In this document: one piece after another, positions 44,355 through 56,400 of the stretch | How positions within the stretch are numbered: position 1 is the first letter of the stretch | How the letters are laid out: every line of letters begins with the position of its first letter | NCBI GenBank assembly: GCA_008828725.1 | Contig: MEHQ01000689.1 | Span: 124,933-188,932 of the forward strand | Length of the DNA stretch: 64,000 nucleotides | Source of the DNA: Saccharina japonica | Lineage: Eukaryota; Sar; Phaeophyceae; Laminariales; Laminariaceae | Direction of reading: 5' to 3' | The notes under the pieces: generated by a model | Seen by the model: only the letters and a program-made list of their open reading frames with translations | Told to the model about the DNA's origin: nothing | Databases searched by the model: none | Position numbers and translations under genes: made by a program

Positions 44355-44519
44355 GAATACTATTATATTAATAATGCTATACCAGGTACAGTACAGTACA
44401 GTACAGTACAGCGGTACAGTATAGTACGACTGGGCTGTAGGTGTGTGTATACTTCGTATGCTGTGCTCCGGGTGTATGGACTATATTAGCAGGAATTGAT
44501 GAATGGTTATGGTATACAG

Positions 44520-44740
44520 CTGGACTGGCGTGGAAATGCCGGTAAATACCTGTGGTAACAAGGTATTGGGATCGTATTTGTAGTACTTGGAAGGCGTATC
44601 TATGTTAGATGGAAATCAGTGTTTTTTCCCAAGGCGAAACGACTCGAGCCTTCAGCATTTTAGTATTTCATCGTGCGAAAAGGAACAAAGCTGCTCTTCT
44701 TATATCTCTCCTGTAAGCAAACAACACACGCGAGTCCCGC
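44520..44740 (+). repeat. Gypsy LTR fragment
   Basis: GGCGTGGAAATGCCGGTAAATACCTG, GATCGTATTTGTAGTACTTGGAAGGCGTAT and GACTCGAGCCTTCAGCATTT match the LTRs at 20702 and 26555. It breaks off before the CTGGCAAGGGACACTCTGGT part. Confidence 0.7.
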
Positions 44741-45569
44741 TGACGACGCCATTTGTTAAGGCATTGGTTCGTTGGGCTGCTGGTAACAGGTTAACCTTTT
44801 ACCTGCCCAATTTAAGCCTCACAACACTCTCTTCCCCCCTGGAACGGACCGGATATACGGGGATCGACGCGTGTGACCAGCACGCGGTTCCTGTGTATGG
44901 GGATCCAGAAGCATTTTCAGATTATTGTTCATTTTCCATCTATCTGACAATGTGCAGAGCTCTTATTTCAGTCATACAATTCACATACACCTATCACAAT
45001 CATCAATCATCCCTGAATACTAGACAAACGTATACCAATAATAATGCCGTCCCCCGAATGAATGGTTCTACCGACTCCTCACCGACGTTTTTCACCAATC
45101 AAAGTTCAAACAGGGTTTTATTGACATAATAAGGAAATTGTATTTTCTTTAAAAAGCATTTTCATGGTGTGGACGTGATGATATTCGAACCCACGACCAC
45201 TTCAACCCATCCATATCCTGCCGTCGAAGCCATCTGTTAAGGCATTCGTCCGGTGGGCTACTGGTAAAAGATTAACCAAATAACTACTTCCCAATCTAAG
45301 TCTTATAACATTATCCAATTATATCGCTACTACTCTAGAACACACCTGCCTATGGGACCCTTGCAAATAGGTCACTTTGGACACACACACCTTCTTACAT
45401 CATCATAGGTAGCCTGAGAATGTTGGAGATTGGAGGATAATTGGTTATCGATGTATCATATATGCCACATACTACTACTGCAGCGGCTGTGCGTTTTACC
45501 TCAAGACTTGTGCATGTATGGTCGACTCTTATTATTATGCTATTTGCCTTCCCGACAATGTGCTTTGCG

Positions 45570-45680
45570 CATAGGTTTCCTTTGTTTCCGTGGTTTTCTG
45601 CTTTCGGGAATGTTATGAGTGATCAACGTTGAAGCTCATGCTGCACACTGTCGGATGGCAAATATGGTAATAATAATGTG
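45570..45680 (+). mobile_element. (TAA)n-tailed retroposon 3' end, family T, copy 1
   Basis: TTATGAGTGATCAACGTTGA, AGCTCATGCTGCACACTGTC, GGATGGCAAATATGGTAATAATAATG. Other copies at 49507-49587, 50490-50584, 52817-52928 and possibly 57556-57600. Confidence 0.6.
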
Positions 45681-45964
45681 CAGGGTATTATTAATTCAGA
45701 ATGAAAGAGCTGACACAATTCGTCGAATATACCACCAATCCCATCCAACCATTTCTCCTCCCCTGCGTCTATACTCATCAATTGAATACGCACTACCACT
45801 CTTTACCCAAATATTGTACCTGCTATATTTCTATTCGCCGCGCGTCCTTATTGGGGCTCCCACCAACGATGCGGGATGTTGTGTACATACTACTACGTGA
45901 TATACCATTGTAGTAGTATGGGCTTAGTTTTTCCGGCTTCTTAGTATGGGCTAGCAACTTAGAG

Positions 45965-46335
45965 GTGTGGGAGTGGGTTTTGAGGAGCCGCATCTTCGAC
46001 TCATTCATCATGTTCTAGTTCATGAAATTGGGGTTTCCCCGAATTTCCCATATTTCTGCCTATACGGGGCTCATCAGGGTGGGCTAGTGTAATAGTATGG
46101 GCTTGGAAAGGTCCGGTAATTACCCAGTAAAGGTAATTGGTCCGTTTTTGTATTACTTGGATGGCATTCGTATTCGGGATATTTATAAGAACGGAAGGGC
46201 CATGAGACCCTTCCGGGCCAGAAGATGTCATCGGGGCTCTGGGATGATAACAATAAAGATGCTTCTCTTCTTCTACGCTTGATTTTACGAGAAAGTGAGT
46301 AACGCCAAGAATGCTTAAAAGACAAACCTGCAAGG
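45965..46335 (+). repeat. Gypsy 3' terminal fragment: polypurine region plus diverged LTR
   Basis: 45977-46087 matches 26452-26554 (GGTTTTGAGGAGCCGxATCTTCGACTCAT, CATCAGxGTGGGCTAG), directly followed by TGTAATAGTATGGGC and a diverged LTR with GGTCCGGTAATTACC and a GCAAGGGGATA end. Same junction as the 3' end of the 20.7-26.8 kb element. Confidence 0.65.
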
Positions 46336-49082
46336 GGATATATTCTGTGTCTCACCCAGCCTTATTATACTATAATGCCATACGTTTTTCCACTACTGTA
46401 CGCCCACCGCCACAAGGAAATTGCGAAATTTGAAATATCACATTGGGACACGATTGATTATATACATACTACGTGCACGCGGCATAATAAATAAGCCCGC
46501 CACGTGCAATAATTCAATCAGTAATCAACACATTCAATTGCGCGCTGCCTGTTGTTGTTGCTCTATGTTGATTAATCCTGTTTTCTTGCTGGTTTGATCG
46601 CTGTGGCGGGTAGTCAGGGTGCACTCTGTGCCGTGCGGTTTGTCCGAGCCGCTACTATTATTACCCTCTCTCGCGGAGATCTACTGATTCTACCGCTGCT
46701 ATTAATAGCAGCTGCTCTTCTACTACTACTATTACCCTCTCTCGCGGAGCTCTCTCTGCCGATTCTACCGCTGCTATTAATAGCAGCTGCTCTACTACTT
46801 GTTGTGTGGTGTGTATGCAGCGGGGAATGACAGCATGATTCAGCAGTGAGTGAGTGATGGGATATTGTCGTGTGTTTTATGATATCATCGTTCTCGACCT
46901 GTTTTGCTGTTTCGGGACGTTCCGCATGGAAAAGAAAGATCTATTTCCTTTCTGCTAGGCGCAGGAGGCACGGAACGAAAACGAAATTTTAGTGGAGCAT
47001 GATGATGAAAAGTATTTGTATTTCCTTGTGGAAATACAACGTTATTACTATACGAGCACTGCTGTGTCGTATGATACCAGTGTACAGCTGCACGCAAAAA
47101 TGTTGACAACTTGCTTGTTTCTCGCGGCGCGATGGACCAGAAGTTCAGACCAGTCAGTCATCCATACCACCTTGGCTTGGCGCGCCCCACATTGCACACA
47201 CCACAGACCAACCACAGCCGCACACCTACTACGGCATACATCATCACGCCATCACTACTACAGAAGAAGATCAACAGCTAGCACAGCAGGCAGCAACTCT
47301 ATATACTACGCTTAATCTGAGGTGAGCGGGGTATAGGGGAAGAAAGTCGCCGAATACTACAACAACAGCAGCAGTAGTAAATAGGTACGTATCTTCTCGA
47401 TGTAGTCCATGAGAAGAAAGCAACGAAAGAAAGCAATTTGCGAGTGGTCGGTGTACCTGAGGGTTATTATTAGTCCAAACTAACAAAAACAAACGCATTC
47501 ATTTGTTGAAAAATATACTCTATATTCACAGAGCGACACACCGATCGTGCTTTGCAGCTTGTTGTATACTACCATCGTTTGTGGCGCGTAGAATAATAAG
47601 CAAGACTCGTATAATACAGTACACACACCTGTCCTGCTTTGTGCACTCCCACTTGGCGGGTATATTCACAAATTATGTTTATACATACTTCGAAGTATAG
47701 CCTATGGGATGCTTGCTATTTTATTTTGATGGTGAGAGCTAATAATACGAAGCATTGGCGAGCGACATAATAATGATGATGGCGAGAGAGCGCGGCTGGG
47801 CACGCATCGCCGATAGCACAGGGGCCAGGCTCGATCCGTTTCTCGGTGATTCCTCCTTCTCCTGTGTTACTACAGAGAGAGGCTGCAAAAAATGCAATGC
47901 ACACCAAGAATGCACAAACTATTATTATTATCAGCGGGGATTATATATGGCTGTGGTAGGTCGAAGACCAGTCGTATGAGGTTCTAAACAGCACTATTAA
48001 TAGGGGGAAAAGACAGTAAGTAGTATATGTAACCCTGGCTGGCTTTATATAATAACCCTCCGGCACAAAAAAGGCTCCTCATCGTGGTTTGGGATAGGGT
48101 TATATATGGGTAGGGTTCGGGTTACACAGGGTCTCAGCGTTACCGACATCGTTATATGGTTATAGTTAGGGATATAGGGTGCAGTGTTCGAATCGGGCTA
48201 GATAGGATCGCGGGTACGATTTGGTACGACAGCCAGCGCTGGTAGGTGGTATATCTGTATATCTCACTCGGCTGGTGCAATATTAGAGGCCACATATAGT
48301 AGTAGTCCTCTCTCCTTCTTGTCGCGTTGGGCCACACTATCTGCGTCGAAAAATATGACCGGCGCACACAAACTCTCTACGAATAAAATCATCGTAATTC
48401 CAGGAAGTTTCTCTTTTTTTGGCGAGGGTCATACCCCATAACTTTCTATAACTTCGCGGCGACCACAGCAAGCAGCAACAACAACGCCACAGAAACATAT
48501 CGCAAAACACCGACGCAAATCAAATGCATTATTTCGGCGCCAACGACCGACGGCCCTTCCGGCCCACAGACAACCAACCGTGAAGCACAGGCAGGCATGG
48601 ATGGAGCGGGTATCGATCGAATCGAGATGCTAATAAGGTCTCGGGGTTACTACGGTTGGGTTTGGGTTTGGGTTCGGGTAGGATAGGGTTGATCAAAAAG
48701 TATCATCCCACGGTAGGTAGGTGGGTAGGGGGTTGCACTGTTCGCCTTCTGTTTTTGATGAGTTCTTCAAGTGGGCAACTACTACTTACTACTGCTGTAT
48801 GTAGGTGTGTTAACATTAACATGCCTCTCCTGTGCGCGCATTTATTATGTGCTCCAAACCCATGATGTACAGATTAGATGTAGTATGTGTGAACTTGGAC
48901 GAAATATATCGTAAACGTCAGTCAGTCCTCATAACGCCCGAGGGGATGGTCGCTAATGGGGCTGGTCTCGTGCATTGCAACATTATTACTGCAATGCTTT
49001 CAGGAAGGGGAACACGATCATTTCAAGTTTGGTGAATCGTCACTACTTGGTTCGATAGGATTGATTGATAATAAAGCATACT

Positions 49083-49215
49083 GATACGGGGGACCATAGT
49101 AATTACAGTAGTAGTAGGACCTACGTCACACAAAAAAAACCTATCTATGATATATGTTTCCCTATTTTTACTACCACCATTTATTTGGTCCTATTTATTA
49201 TGGTCCTCCGTAATA
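49083..49215. mobile_element. Palindromic MITE, family M, copy 6
   Basis: Starts TACGGGGGACCATAGTA and ends TTATTATGGTCCTCCGTAATA. Confidence 0.75.
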
Positions 49216-49506
49216 ATAAGGAAGCGTTAATACGACTCTTTCAGACAGAGTTGACGGGTGAAACGTCGGCAAGGAGTCAGTAGGGGCATTCAAATTATTA
49301 GCGTGTATATTGTCGTCAAGTATTCATTCAGATCTATCTGCTTTTGATAGCATATTTCATGTCTGAAATCGTTAAGTTCTGGGCCCCCCTTTATATTTGG
49401 ATGATGAGCAGGATTGGGACAAGCGCTGCGTAGTAAATAGTTGCTTATTGTCAGATATATATGTCAAAAGGAACAACAATATTTGCTATAAATAATCAAT
49501 AATAAC

Positions 49507-49587
49507 TTTTGGGAATTTTATGAGTGATCAACGCTGAAGATCATGCTGCACATTGTCGGATGGCAAAGATAATAATAATAATAACTA
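49507..49587 (+). mobile_element. (TAA)n-tailed retroposon 3' end, family T, copy 2
   Basis: GGGAATTTTATGAGTGATCA, ACGCTGAAGATCATGCTGCA, CATTGTCGGATGGCAAAGAT, then (AATA)n/(TAA)n. Nearly the same as 52850-52928. Confidence 0.6.
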
Positions 49588-49662
49588 ATGCGATGCGCGA
49601 GTAGAACAATTATAGATCAGACGTACAGTTCCGGAAAAAGGATAAAGTAAGGCAATCTATAC

Positions 49663-49796
49663 TATTGTAGGGGAGAATGGTAAATAGGAACAAAATATTA
49701 TCATAAAAAATAAAAAATAGGGAAATACGAATATGCCAGGTAGTTTTTTTGTATGTACCCTAGGCCCTATTTACTCTCATGTAGTCCCCCGAAATA
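49663..49796. mobile_element. Palindromic MITE, family M, copy 7
   Basis: Starts TATTGTAGGGGAGAATGGTAAATAGGA and ends GTAGTCCCCCGAAATA. Interior carries the family's AATAGGGAAATA and TTTTTTTGTATGTACC blocks. Confidence 0.65.
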
Positions 49797-50489
49797 CTAT
49801 TAATAATAGAAGGGGAAAATATGACCATACATACATACGTAGCGTCGTCAAGTTATACCTGGTACACACGAGTATCTTGGTGTATATTTTTAGTTTATCA
49901 CACTACAGTAATTAGAGAGCTTGGGTTGGGGGTATAATATGGGGTTATAATGCTAGTTGCGCCCAATGTACCGAAGGGGGGTAAACTGCACGCACCCCGT
50001 TCACCTATATACGGCCGCATTTTCGTGCCTTGACTGTATGTATAGGACTGTTGTTGTATGTGACTGAATATGACTCTATCTATGAGGCTGTTTTATGACT
50101 GTGATGTGCCTGAATGTGACTATGATACGTACAGTTCGTACTTGAATGTGATGACTGAATCTGACTCCATGAAGCTGCTTTATGACTGGGTTGTGACTGA
50201 ATGTGACTATACAGTTCGTACGTACGGTATAATATGTATGTGATTTCCTGTGACTTTATTATGTTACTTTGTGTGACGGTTTATGACCGACTGTGACTGA
50301 ATGTGACTGTAAGTGGCCGTTTCGTTGGCAGTAGACGCTACACACAATAATACTAAGGACAGCAAATGGAGTACTACAGTAGCTGTAGACAGAGCTCAAA
50401 CCGAAAGTAGTACAGAAAAGGGAGTATATACAGTAGATTTAGTTGGTGCCGAGGGCTCTCTTCTTTTTGTTTGTTTCGCTGTTTTCTCC

Positions 50490-50584
50490 TTCTTTCGGGG
50501 TGTTTTTGAGTGATCACCGTTGAAGCTCATCATGCTACACAAGCATTGACAGATGGCAAGGATAACAATAATAATAATAATAAT
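50490..50584 (+). mobile_element. (TAA)n-tailed retroposon 3' end, family T, copy 3
   Basis: TTGAGTGATCACCGTTGAAGCTCATCATGC, then CATTGACAGATGGCAAGGATAA and (TAA)n. It lies about 430 bases upstream of paralogue B. Confidence 0.55.
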
Positions 50585-50652
50585 GCTGTACTAACTGTAC
50601 CATAGCTCACGCGCGATGTTGTTGCTGGGCTGGACGGTGTATGGGTGGGCAT

Positions 50653-50925
50653 GACTGCAGTCAGTATTTGCGTGTATTTGTCAATGAGCGAAACGTTGTG
50701 AAAAACCGTAACATTATATCCCTTCCTGCGATGTGCACCGACCGTTCGTTCGCCCTCCATCTCGTCACATACAGCATCTATCTGGATATGGCCGCAGTCT
50801 GTCTTTGCGCTTTATTTGTCAACGAGCGAAACGTTGTAAAAAGCCGTAACATTATATCCCTTCCTGCGATGTGCACCGTCCGTTCGCCCTCCATCTCATC
50901 ACACACCGCATCTATCATCTATCTA
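50653..50925 (+). repeat. Tandem duplication, unit about 137 bp, just upstream of paralogue B
   Basis: Copies begin GACTGCAGTCAGTATTTG (50653) and GGCCGCAGTCTGTCTTTG (50790). Both contain GAGCGAAACGTTGT, CCGTAACATTATATCCCTTC, CTGCGATGTGCACCG, CGCCCTCCATCTC and GCATCTATC. The second copy ends about 80 bases before the ATG at 51008, so the duplication falls in the likely promoter or 5' UTR. Confidence 0.8.
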
Positions 50926-51007
50926 CCTGGCGACAACGCCCGCATCACAACAATCTTCATTCTTCCAGGAGCTTTACGATCAGAATAATATACTTCCCAA
51001 CTTCAGA

Positions 51008-53496
51008 ATGAAGCTCTCGCCGTCCAACACCAACCTCAGCAACAACCACGCCACCCTGGGGCTCCTGTCCGTCCTGCTGGCCTTCCCCGCCATGACCGCG
51101 GCGGCGGCGGTAGACACCATCCCACAAGCGGGCATCACCGTCGGGAAGGGGAGGGCTAGGGAGGCGGGGGCGGCCACCCGCCGCGTGCTTGTCGACTGCG
51201 ATGAAGCCGACTTCCTTGTGGAGGACTTCGTGGTGATTGAGGCGGGCGGGTCTAACTCTACCGAGGAGGGCTACGAAGGGTGCTACGAGGTAGCGGACAC
51301 CCTGGACGACGACCTGGAGCTCTCTCTGTACAAAATCGACGGGGATCTGACGGCCGCCGGGGGTGCCTTCTACGCCTCCGACAACAACGGTGGATATGAT
51401 GAGGTATGGCAGATGATAGTATCTCACTCTGGGCGGATATATATATATATATATTTTACAGATACATATATATACGGAGCGGTTATATATTAACATCTCG
51501 CCGAAGCGAGCCATCCAACCCACCCCCCCGCTCCGTCTCGAAAGGGATGCGTGGTCAATGGTCAAATGACTAAGGCAAGCAACAAATGAGTACCCCGCCC
51601 CCCCCCCCCCCCCCCCCCCCCGCCCGCCCCCCCTCCCCTCCCCTCCTTCCTCCTGTCACATAAGGCGGTGTGAGAACAATACGAGATAAATGATTCGTAT
51701 AGGAAAAAGTATGGTCTTATGGTTGACGCAATGGTTTATTGTGCTTTGTCGTAAGGGTGGGCCGATGATATTCAATATCACTTCAATTAGATAATCACGT
51801 GATTGATTTAGCAAGAAGGAGGAGAACAGTGTCAATGCCAAACGATTCTTGTATTTCCGTCCAGATTGTGGTGGCATATAGCATATCGTGTGTCATCAGC
51901 GGCACTTACTGGCTATACGCGGTGAGTGCTGTTTATCATTGTTCTGGTTTTTGGTTTCCTCCCCTCCTGAGGTACAGTAGTGTCCCACATCCCGTGTTAC
52001 TGGAGCCTGTCCCGTTGTAAGACGATAGTAGGGGACCGGTGCATTAGGGGGCCGCATCGAGCATTTTCGCTAGGGGACCGGTTTGCTGAGGGACCCCGTG
52101 ACCGCGGACTAGGTTTATGGCGATGGGTGAATATGATAACAACAACAACAAGTTATACGGGTGCAATCGTACGTGTACTTAGCTCTAGACTTTCGTAGAG
52201 GAATGAGATTGATGGTGTTCTTAATTACGGAGCGCTTTTCCATCTCACAAGCGTTACGGGTTCCTGGAAAAGGGGTGAACCCACTGCGGGCATTTGTCTC
52301 GGCTTCGCCCACATCTCCGGTGTATATATATATACCACATATACACATGTAAATAATATATATATATATATTATATATGTATGCGCGACTCCGAGTCGTA
52401 CCCAAGCGATAAGGAATAGCGCATATCAGAACGGCGCAGTCACCACACAGGCACATACGTTTCCTGTAATTGGGGCAGATAATAACATCATTAATACTGC
52501 TGTAATATAATTGAAGTATTACGGATGACCATCATAGTAAATAGGACCAAATGTTGTTAGTAAAAATAGGGAAATATATAGGTTTTTGTGTGTACCGTAG
52601 ATCCTATTTACTACTATTACGGGGGAGCATAGTAAATACTAGTAAACAGGACTTATGGTACACACAAAAACCTATATATGTACCTGTTTTTACTGCTGTA
52701 ACAATATTTGGTCCTATTTACTATGGACCCCCCTAATAAAGTCTCCCGTAATGATAGTATGACATCACTTGGAATTCGAGTCAGATATTTATTCTTATGT
52801 GCAGTGCATTACCAATAATAGGTTTCCTTGGTTTCCGTGGTCTTCTGATTTTTTTGGGAGTTTTATGAGTGATCAACGCTGAAGATCATGCTGCACATTT
52901 GTCGGATGGCAAAGATAATAATAATAAAAGGGTTTACGTCATTTTGAGACCACCACGCCCCCTCCTTAGACCACTACGTACGTACGTACGTCCTTCCCAA
53001 CCCTTTTCTATATTTTGACCACACTACGAACCTAGCCCGAACGTCCTTCCTTCCCCCTCAAACGCTCTTTTTTTTCTTCGCGACCGTGTGTTCCTGCTAC
53101 ACCCTTTGTGTATTTCAGCCAATCTGGTTCTTCGCGAGCGTTGCCGAGGATACCGCGACGCAAAACGTCACCGACTCGTTCTTGTGTTTCGATCTCGACC
53201 TCAATGCCGCGGAGGACACACACCCGGCGGACGTCACCAACTGGGGCCTCACCATCGACGGGGAAACGAGCGCGTCCCGTACGTGCGAGTTCGTGACCAC
53301 CTGCGGGTGCACGGTGGACGATGATGACGAGGAGGAAGACGAGGAGGAGGAGGAAGCCGACGATGAGGATGCTGTGGACGGAGACGCGGGTAACTCCGCC
53401 TTCAGCGTGATCACCGCCACCAGCAGCGGAAACAACTTCGCGCTGATCGCTGGCAGTGCTTGTTTGCTCGCATTTGCGAATGGTGTGCGCGCGTAA
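51008..53496 (+). CDS. Secreted, probably surface-anchored protein of unknown family (paralogue B)
   Basis: Two exons, 51008-51403 and 53119-53496, phase 0, 257 residues. Donor GAG|GTATGG, acceptor TGTATTTCAG. The N-terminus is MKLS plus a hydrophobic LGLLSVLLAFPAMTAAAA signal peptide. The core repeats paralogue A: DC...ADFLV, GGSNSTEEGYEGCYEVAD, YKIDGDL, AAGGAFYASDNNGG, then in exon 2 DSFLCFDLDLN, DTHPADV, RTC and TCGC. A longer Asp/Glu run (DDDDEEEDEEEEEADDED) precedes the C-terminal hydrophobic segment NFALIAGSACLLAFANGVRA. Same orientation as paralogue A. The intron (1,715 bases) holds a poly(C)-tailed repeat, nested MITEs and a (TAA)n retroposon end, while the intron of paralogue A is only 639 bases. 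Function unknown. Confidence 0.8.
51525..51625 (+). repeat. Poly(C)-tailed dispersed repeat, family P2, in intron of paralogue B
   Basis: Collinear with 37772-37860: GCTCCGTCTCGAAAGGGATG, GGTCAATGGTCAAATGACTA, AGGCAAGCAACAAATGAGTA, CCCCG then a run of more than 20 C. Confidence 0.7.
52517..52757. mobile_element. Nested pair of family M MITEs in intron of paralogue B
   Basis: The outer copy starts TATTACGGATGACCAT and its right arm ATCCTATTTACTA is interrupted. An inner complete copy (about 52614-52738: CTATTACGGGGGAGCATAG to CTATGGACCCCCCTAATA) follows. The outer right end resumes as AAGTCTCCCGTAATGA. The interruption is at a TA, with TA on both sides of the inner copy. Confidence 0.7.
52817..52928 (+). 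mobile_element. (TAA)n-tailed retroposon 3' end, family T, copy 4
   Basis: TAGGTTTCCTTGGTTTCCGTGG, TTATGAGTGATCAACGCTGA, CACATTTGTCGGATGGCAAA, (ATAATA)n. The longest copy together with 45570-45680. Confidence 0.65.
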
Positions 53497-56400
53497 GAGT
53501 AAGAGGAGGGGGGGGGGGGGCGCGTGTATTGCTACTATACTGTACTGTAATATACTTGGTAGCATAACGAAGGACAGTACAACAACAGCCAGTAGTTCTG
53601 CTATATAATGTGCGGTGTATACGTGTATTATACTGTATCTCGGGGCGACCCTTCGCCCGTTTTGTTGTTGTTGTTGTCGTATGTATGATATTATTTTCGA
53701 CGTCGTCGGCGGTTTCGTTTCCTTTGGTTCGAGCCCTCTCATCAGTCAGACCGATTGGCGGCGTTGCAAGCATGCGAGTGCGGCGTTGTGGTTAGTGGAT
53801 CAGAAAGCAAGAGAGAAGAGGCCTCGGGTCCGCTCTTATAGCTAAGCGTGTCCATGACGTTGAGCGTAGGTGACCCATCCTCCAGCCACAGCGTGGCGTT
53901 GTGATTGGTACATAGAGCAAGAAGCGAGAGGAGTGTGGGTCTCCGGTCCGCACTCGTACTGTAGTCAAGCCTTCGTATCTTGTGTCGAGGGCGAAAATTA
54001 CTATACCAGCGAGTGGGGAACCTTCGGCAGTACCATTCACAGTGGCGTTTGTGAGGCAATCGCCCATGCATCCGTTGAAGAGAGCGGCTGGTTGCGGTTT
54101 CGCTTTGGCCGAAACCTATTTACATTATGTATCTACTACCACTACCCCTGAAACTACAGCAACAGCAGCTGTTGCTGTTGTTGTATTTTACTGCAGAGAT
54201 GGCTTGTCGAGAGACAACCAATCGACACGACCGGACGAAGAAAAAAGGAGAGAGGGCTGAAGCCGCTCACGAAACCTCTGAATCCAGTTTGCTGTACGTA
54301 GGGATAAAAACGGCACAACGAGCAATCAATGCTCTTTCTTCCTTGTAGGGGTGGTGGCTTATTTTCTGAGCTTCTCGCATAAAAGGAACACAAAACTCTC
54401 ACCCGAAACATGGACTTCGAAGAACGTTAGTTCGCGAAGACCGACCACTATTTCTACGGGCTACGTATATAGTCCTGAAACACATGCAGGAGGAGTAAAA
54501 TATGGTACTACGTACGGTAACCGGCAGTTGCTTACTTGAGGAGCTCGACCAATCAGAAACGTTTGCCTCAGAAGGCAAAAACTAACTGCAATCTCTTTAT
54601 GGTATACCGTGGGATGAGTCCAACCTGGGACCTCTAGAGTATGTTGCAGCCGGAGCCGTACTACGGCAGGTACTGAATAATTGGGGTGGCACGTTGAGCA
54701 TAAACATTTTCCCCTACAGACCACGGAGCTCCTCAACCATTTGCGTCAACCAATGTATCAACCAATGAAACTCTTAAACTACTGAATACGTTTGGATCCG
54801 GCCCGGGCCGACAAATTCGAGAATATCGTGGGCCGGGCCGGGCCGGGCCGAGAGTTTTGAAAACTGATCGGCCAATATGTATTCGTTGGATACCCTACCC
54901 GTGCTGTATGTACGGTAAGTAGCCCATGAGAGGGATTGTCTATCGGTTGCTGGGTAGGGTGTAGAGCCCCCTATGCTACAATCGATAGAAGAGCTTCAGA
55001 ACATTGGCAGGTGAACCCTTACCACCGACCGTACCACGTATTGTTGGTCGTTATGGGTTGTGTCGCCGGGAAGGGGGCGTCGAGCAAAGGGCAACGGGTG
55101 GTGACAATTCACGGGGTCAGTAGCAACATTGATTGGTAGACATTTGGCCTGTAGCATGGTTTGGAACTCATGGTGACGATTAGTGTAGCCATGATCCCCC
55201 ATGCCTGACTCCAGGCAGTGCAAGGGGCGACATGCTTGGTAGCTTCACCGGACGAGAAGAGTGAGAGAGTGAGGAATGAGAGAACGTTGGGCGGTTGGAT
55301 TTGTGTGATGAGTACTGTACTGTAGTTACAGTACGAAATATACCACTTTCTACAGAAAGTGCTCGAAGCTCGTCCATTGGCTGCAGATGATTACGATTGC
55401 TAGTGGTGACTGCCGTGCGAAAACGAGGAGCGCGGCTGTCCTGTAGCTGTCGGTTCTTATGGCCGTGCAGTGTGCATAACTTGCGGTAGGGTTCGCGTCG
55501 CTCGAGTGGCCCGCTACGTTTCGTTTGTAATGTTGCAATTTGTTATTTGGCATGCCAGGTACTGTATACAGTAGTCCGTACAATGGTGCACGTGGGGCCG
55601 GATCGGTGATTGTTACGGTCGAGAGAGGCGGCGTTGGGTACGGCCGTTGATCGGTCGCCCGAGCTGTTCTGTTGCGCCGCCTGCTTGTGCTTACTCGAGG
55701 AAGTAGGGATACTTCGTTCCATTTTGAAATTGCGCTCTTGGGTCGATTCAAACGAGAAGGCACAACCTTAAGAAGAGAGGGGCGATGAAGCTCAGCTTAT
55801 CAGGGTGGGACCACACGCCCATATTTTTGTCTCTTTCAACTTTTGAGGTTCGTGTTGGTGGCGTTCATGACGAACAAAACAGCACGGAACGTAGTTGAAA
55901 TACTGTCGTTTTCTTCAATAGGAAACGAACCACCTCTATTGATGCTTGCAACGCTGCCATCCGATCCAGCACACTGCTCGCACAACAGCGAGTCTAGTAC
56001 TTCGCTTTAACCACTGTCCATACATACATGTCGCCGCTACGCCACAACACGCTCCATGCTTTCGACCCCTTTTCCGTCGAGTATACAACCACTGGCCATC
56101 AAGAGCACGAACTACTGTAGGGGTGTACATTAGTTGACTTCTTCGTGGCAGTACCGCGGCAGTGCCCATGGCATGCCGCGTCATCGTCGCGATATGCAGC
56201 GGCAACCCACGGCAGCGCACACGGCATACCACCACATGCCACGGAATGTCTTGGCAGCCCACATCATTTTTCCATGGCATACCGCGGGACGATTGTCGCG
56301 GCAAGAGCTCTACGGCAATTCTGACGGCAGACGCGTGCTACGGTAGCAGCAGCACTTTTTGGCTGAATCGTTTTCTTTACGATCGGACTCCTTAGCCCAA

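Larger units (their letters stand above)
43036..50640. other. Repeat-rich region without recognisable genes
   Basis: Contents: copia LTR-like fragment 43500-43640; MITE 44236-44354; gypsy-type LTR fragments 44520-44740 and 45965-46335; a pair of direct repeats 44740-44860 and 45222-45345; a tandem duplication 46670-46800; (TAA)n-tailed repeats at 45570-45680, 49507-49587 and 50490-50584; MITEs at 49083-49215 and 49663-49796; a TGACTGAATGTGACT-rich stretch at 50030-50310. Short open frames lack similarity. Confidence 0.5.

Noticed and set aside
45170..45270. tRNA gene on the minus strand (GGGTTCGAATATC at about 45187)
   Set aside because: B-box-like sequence only; arms do not pair into a cloverleaf. 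Probably a tRNA-derived repeat next to the 44740/45222 direct repeats.
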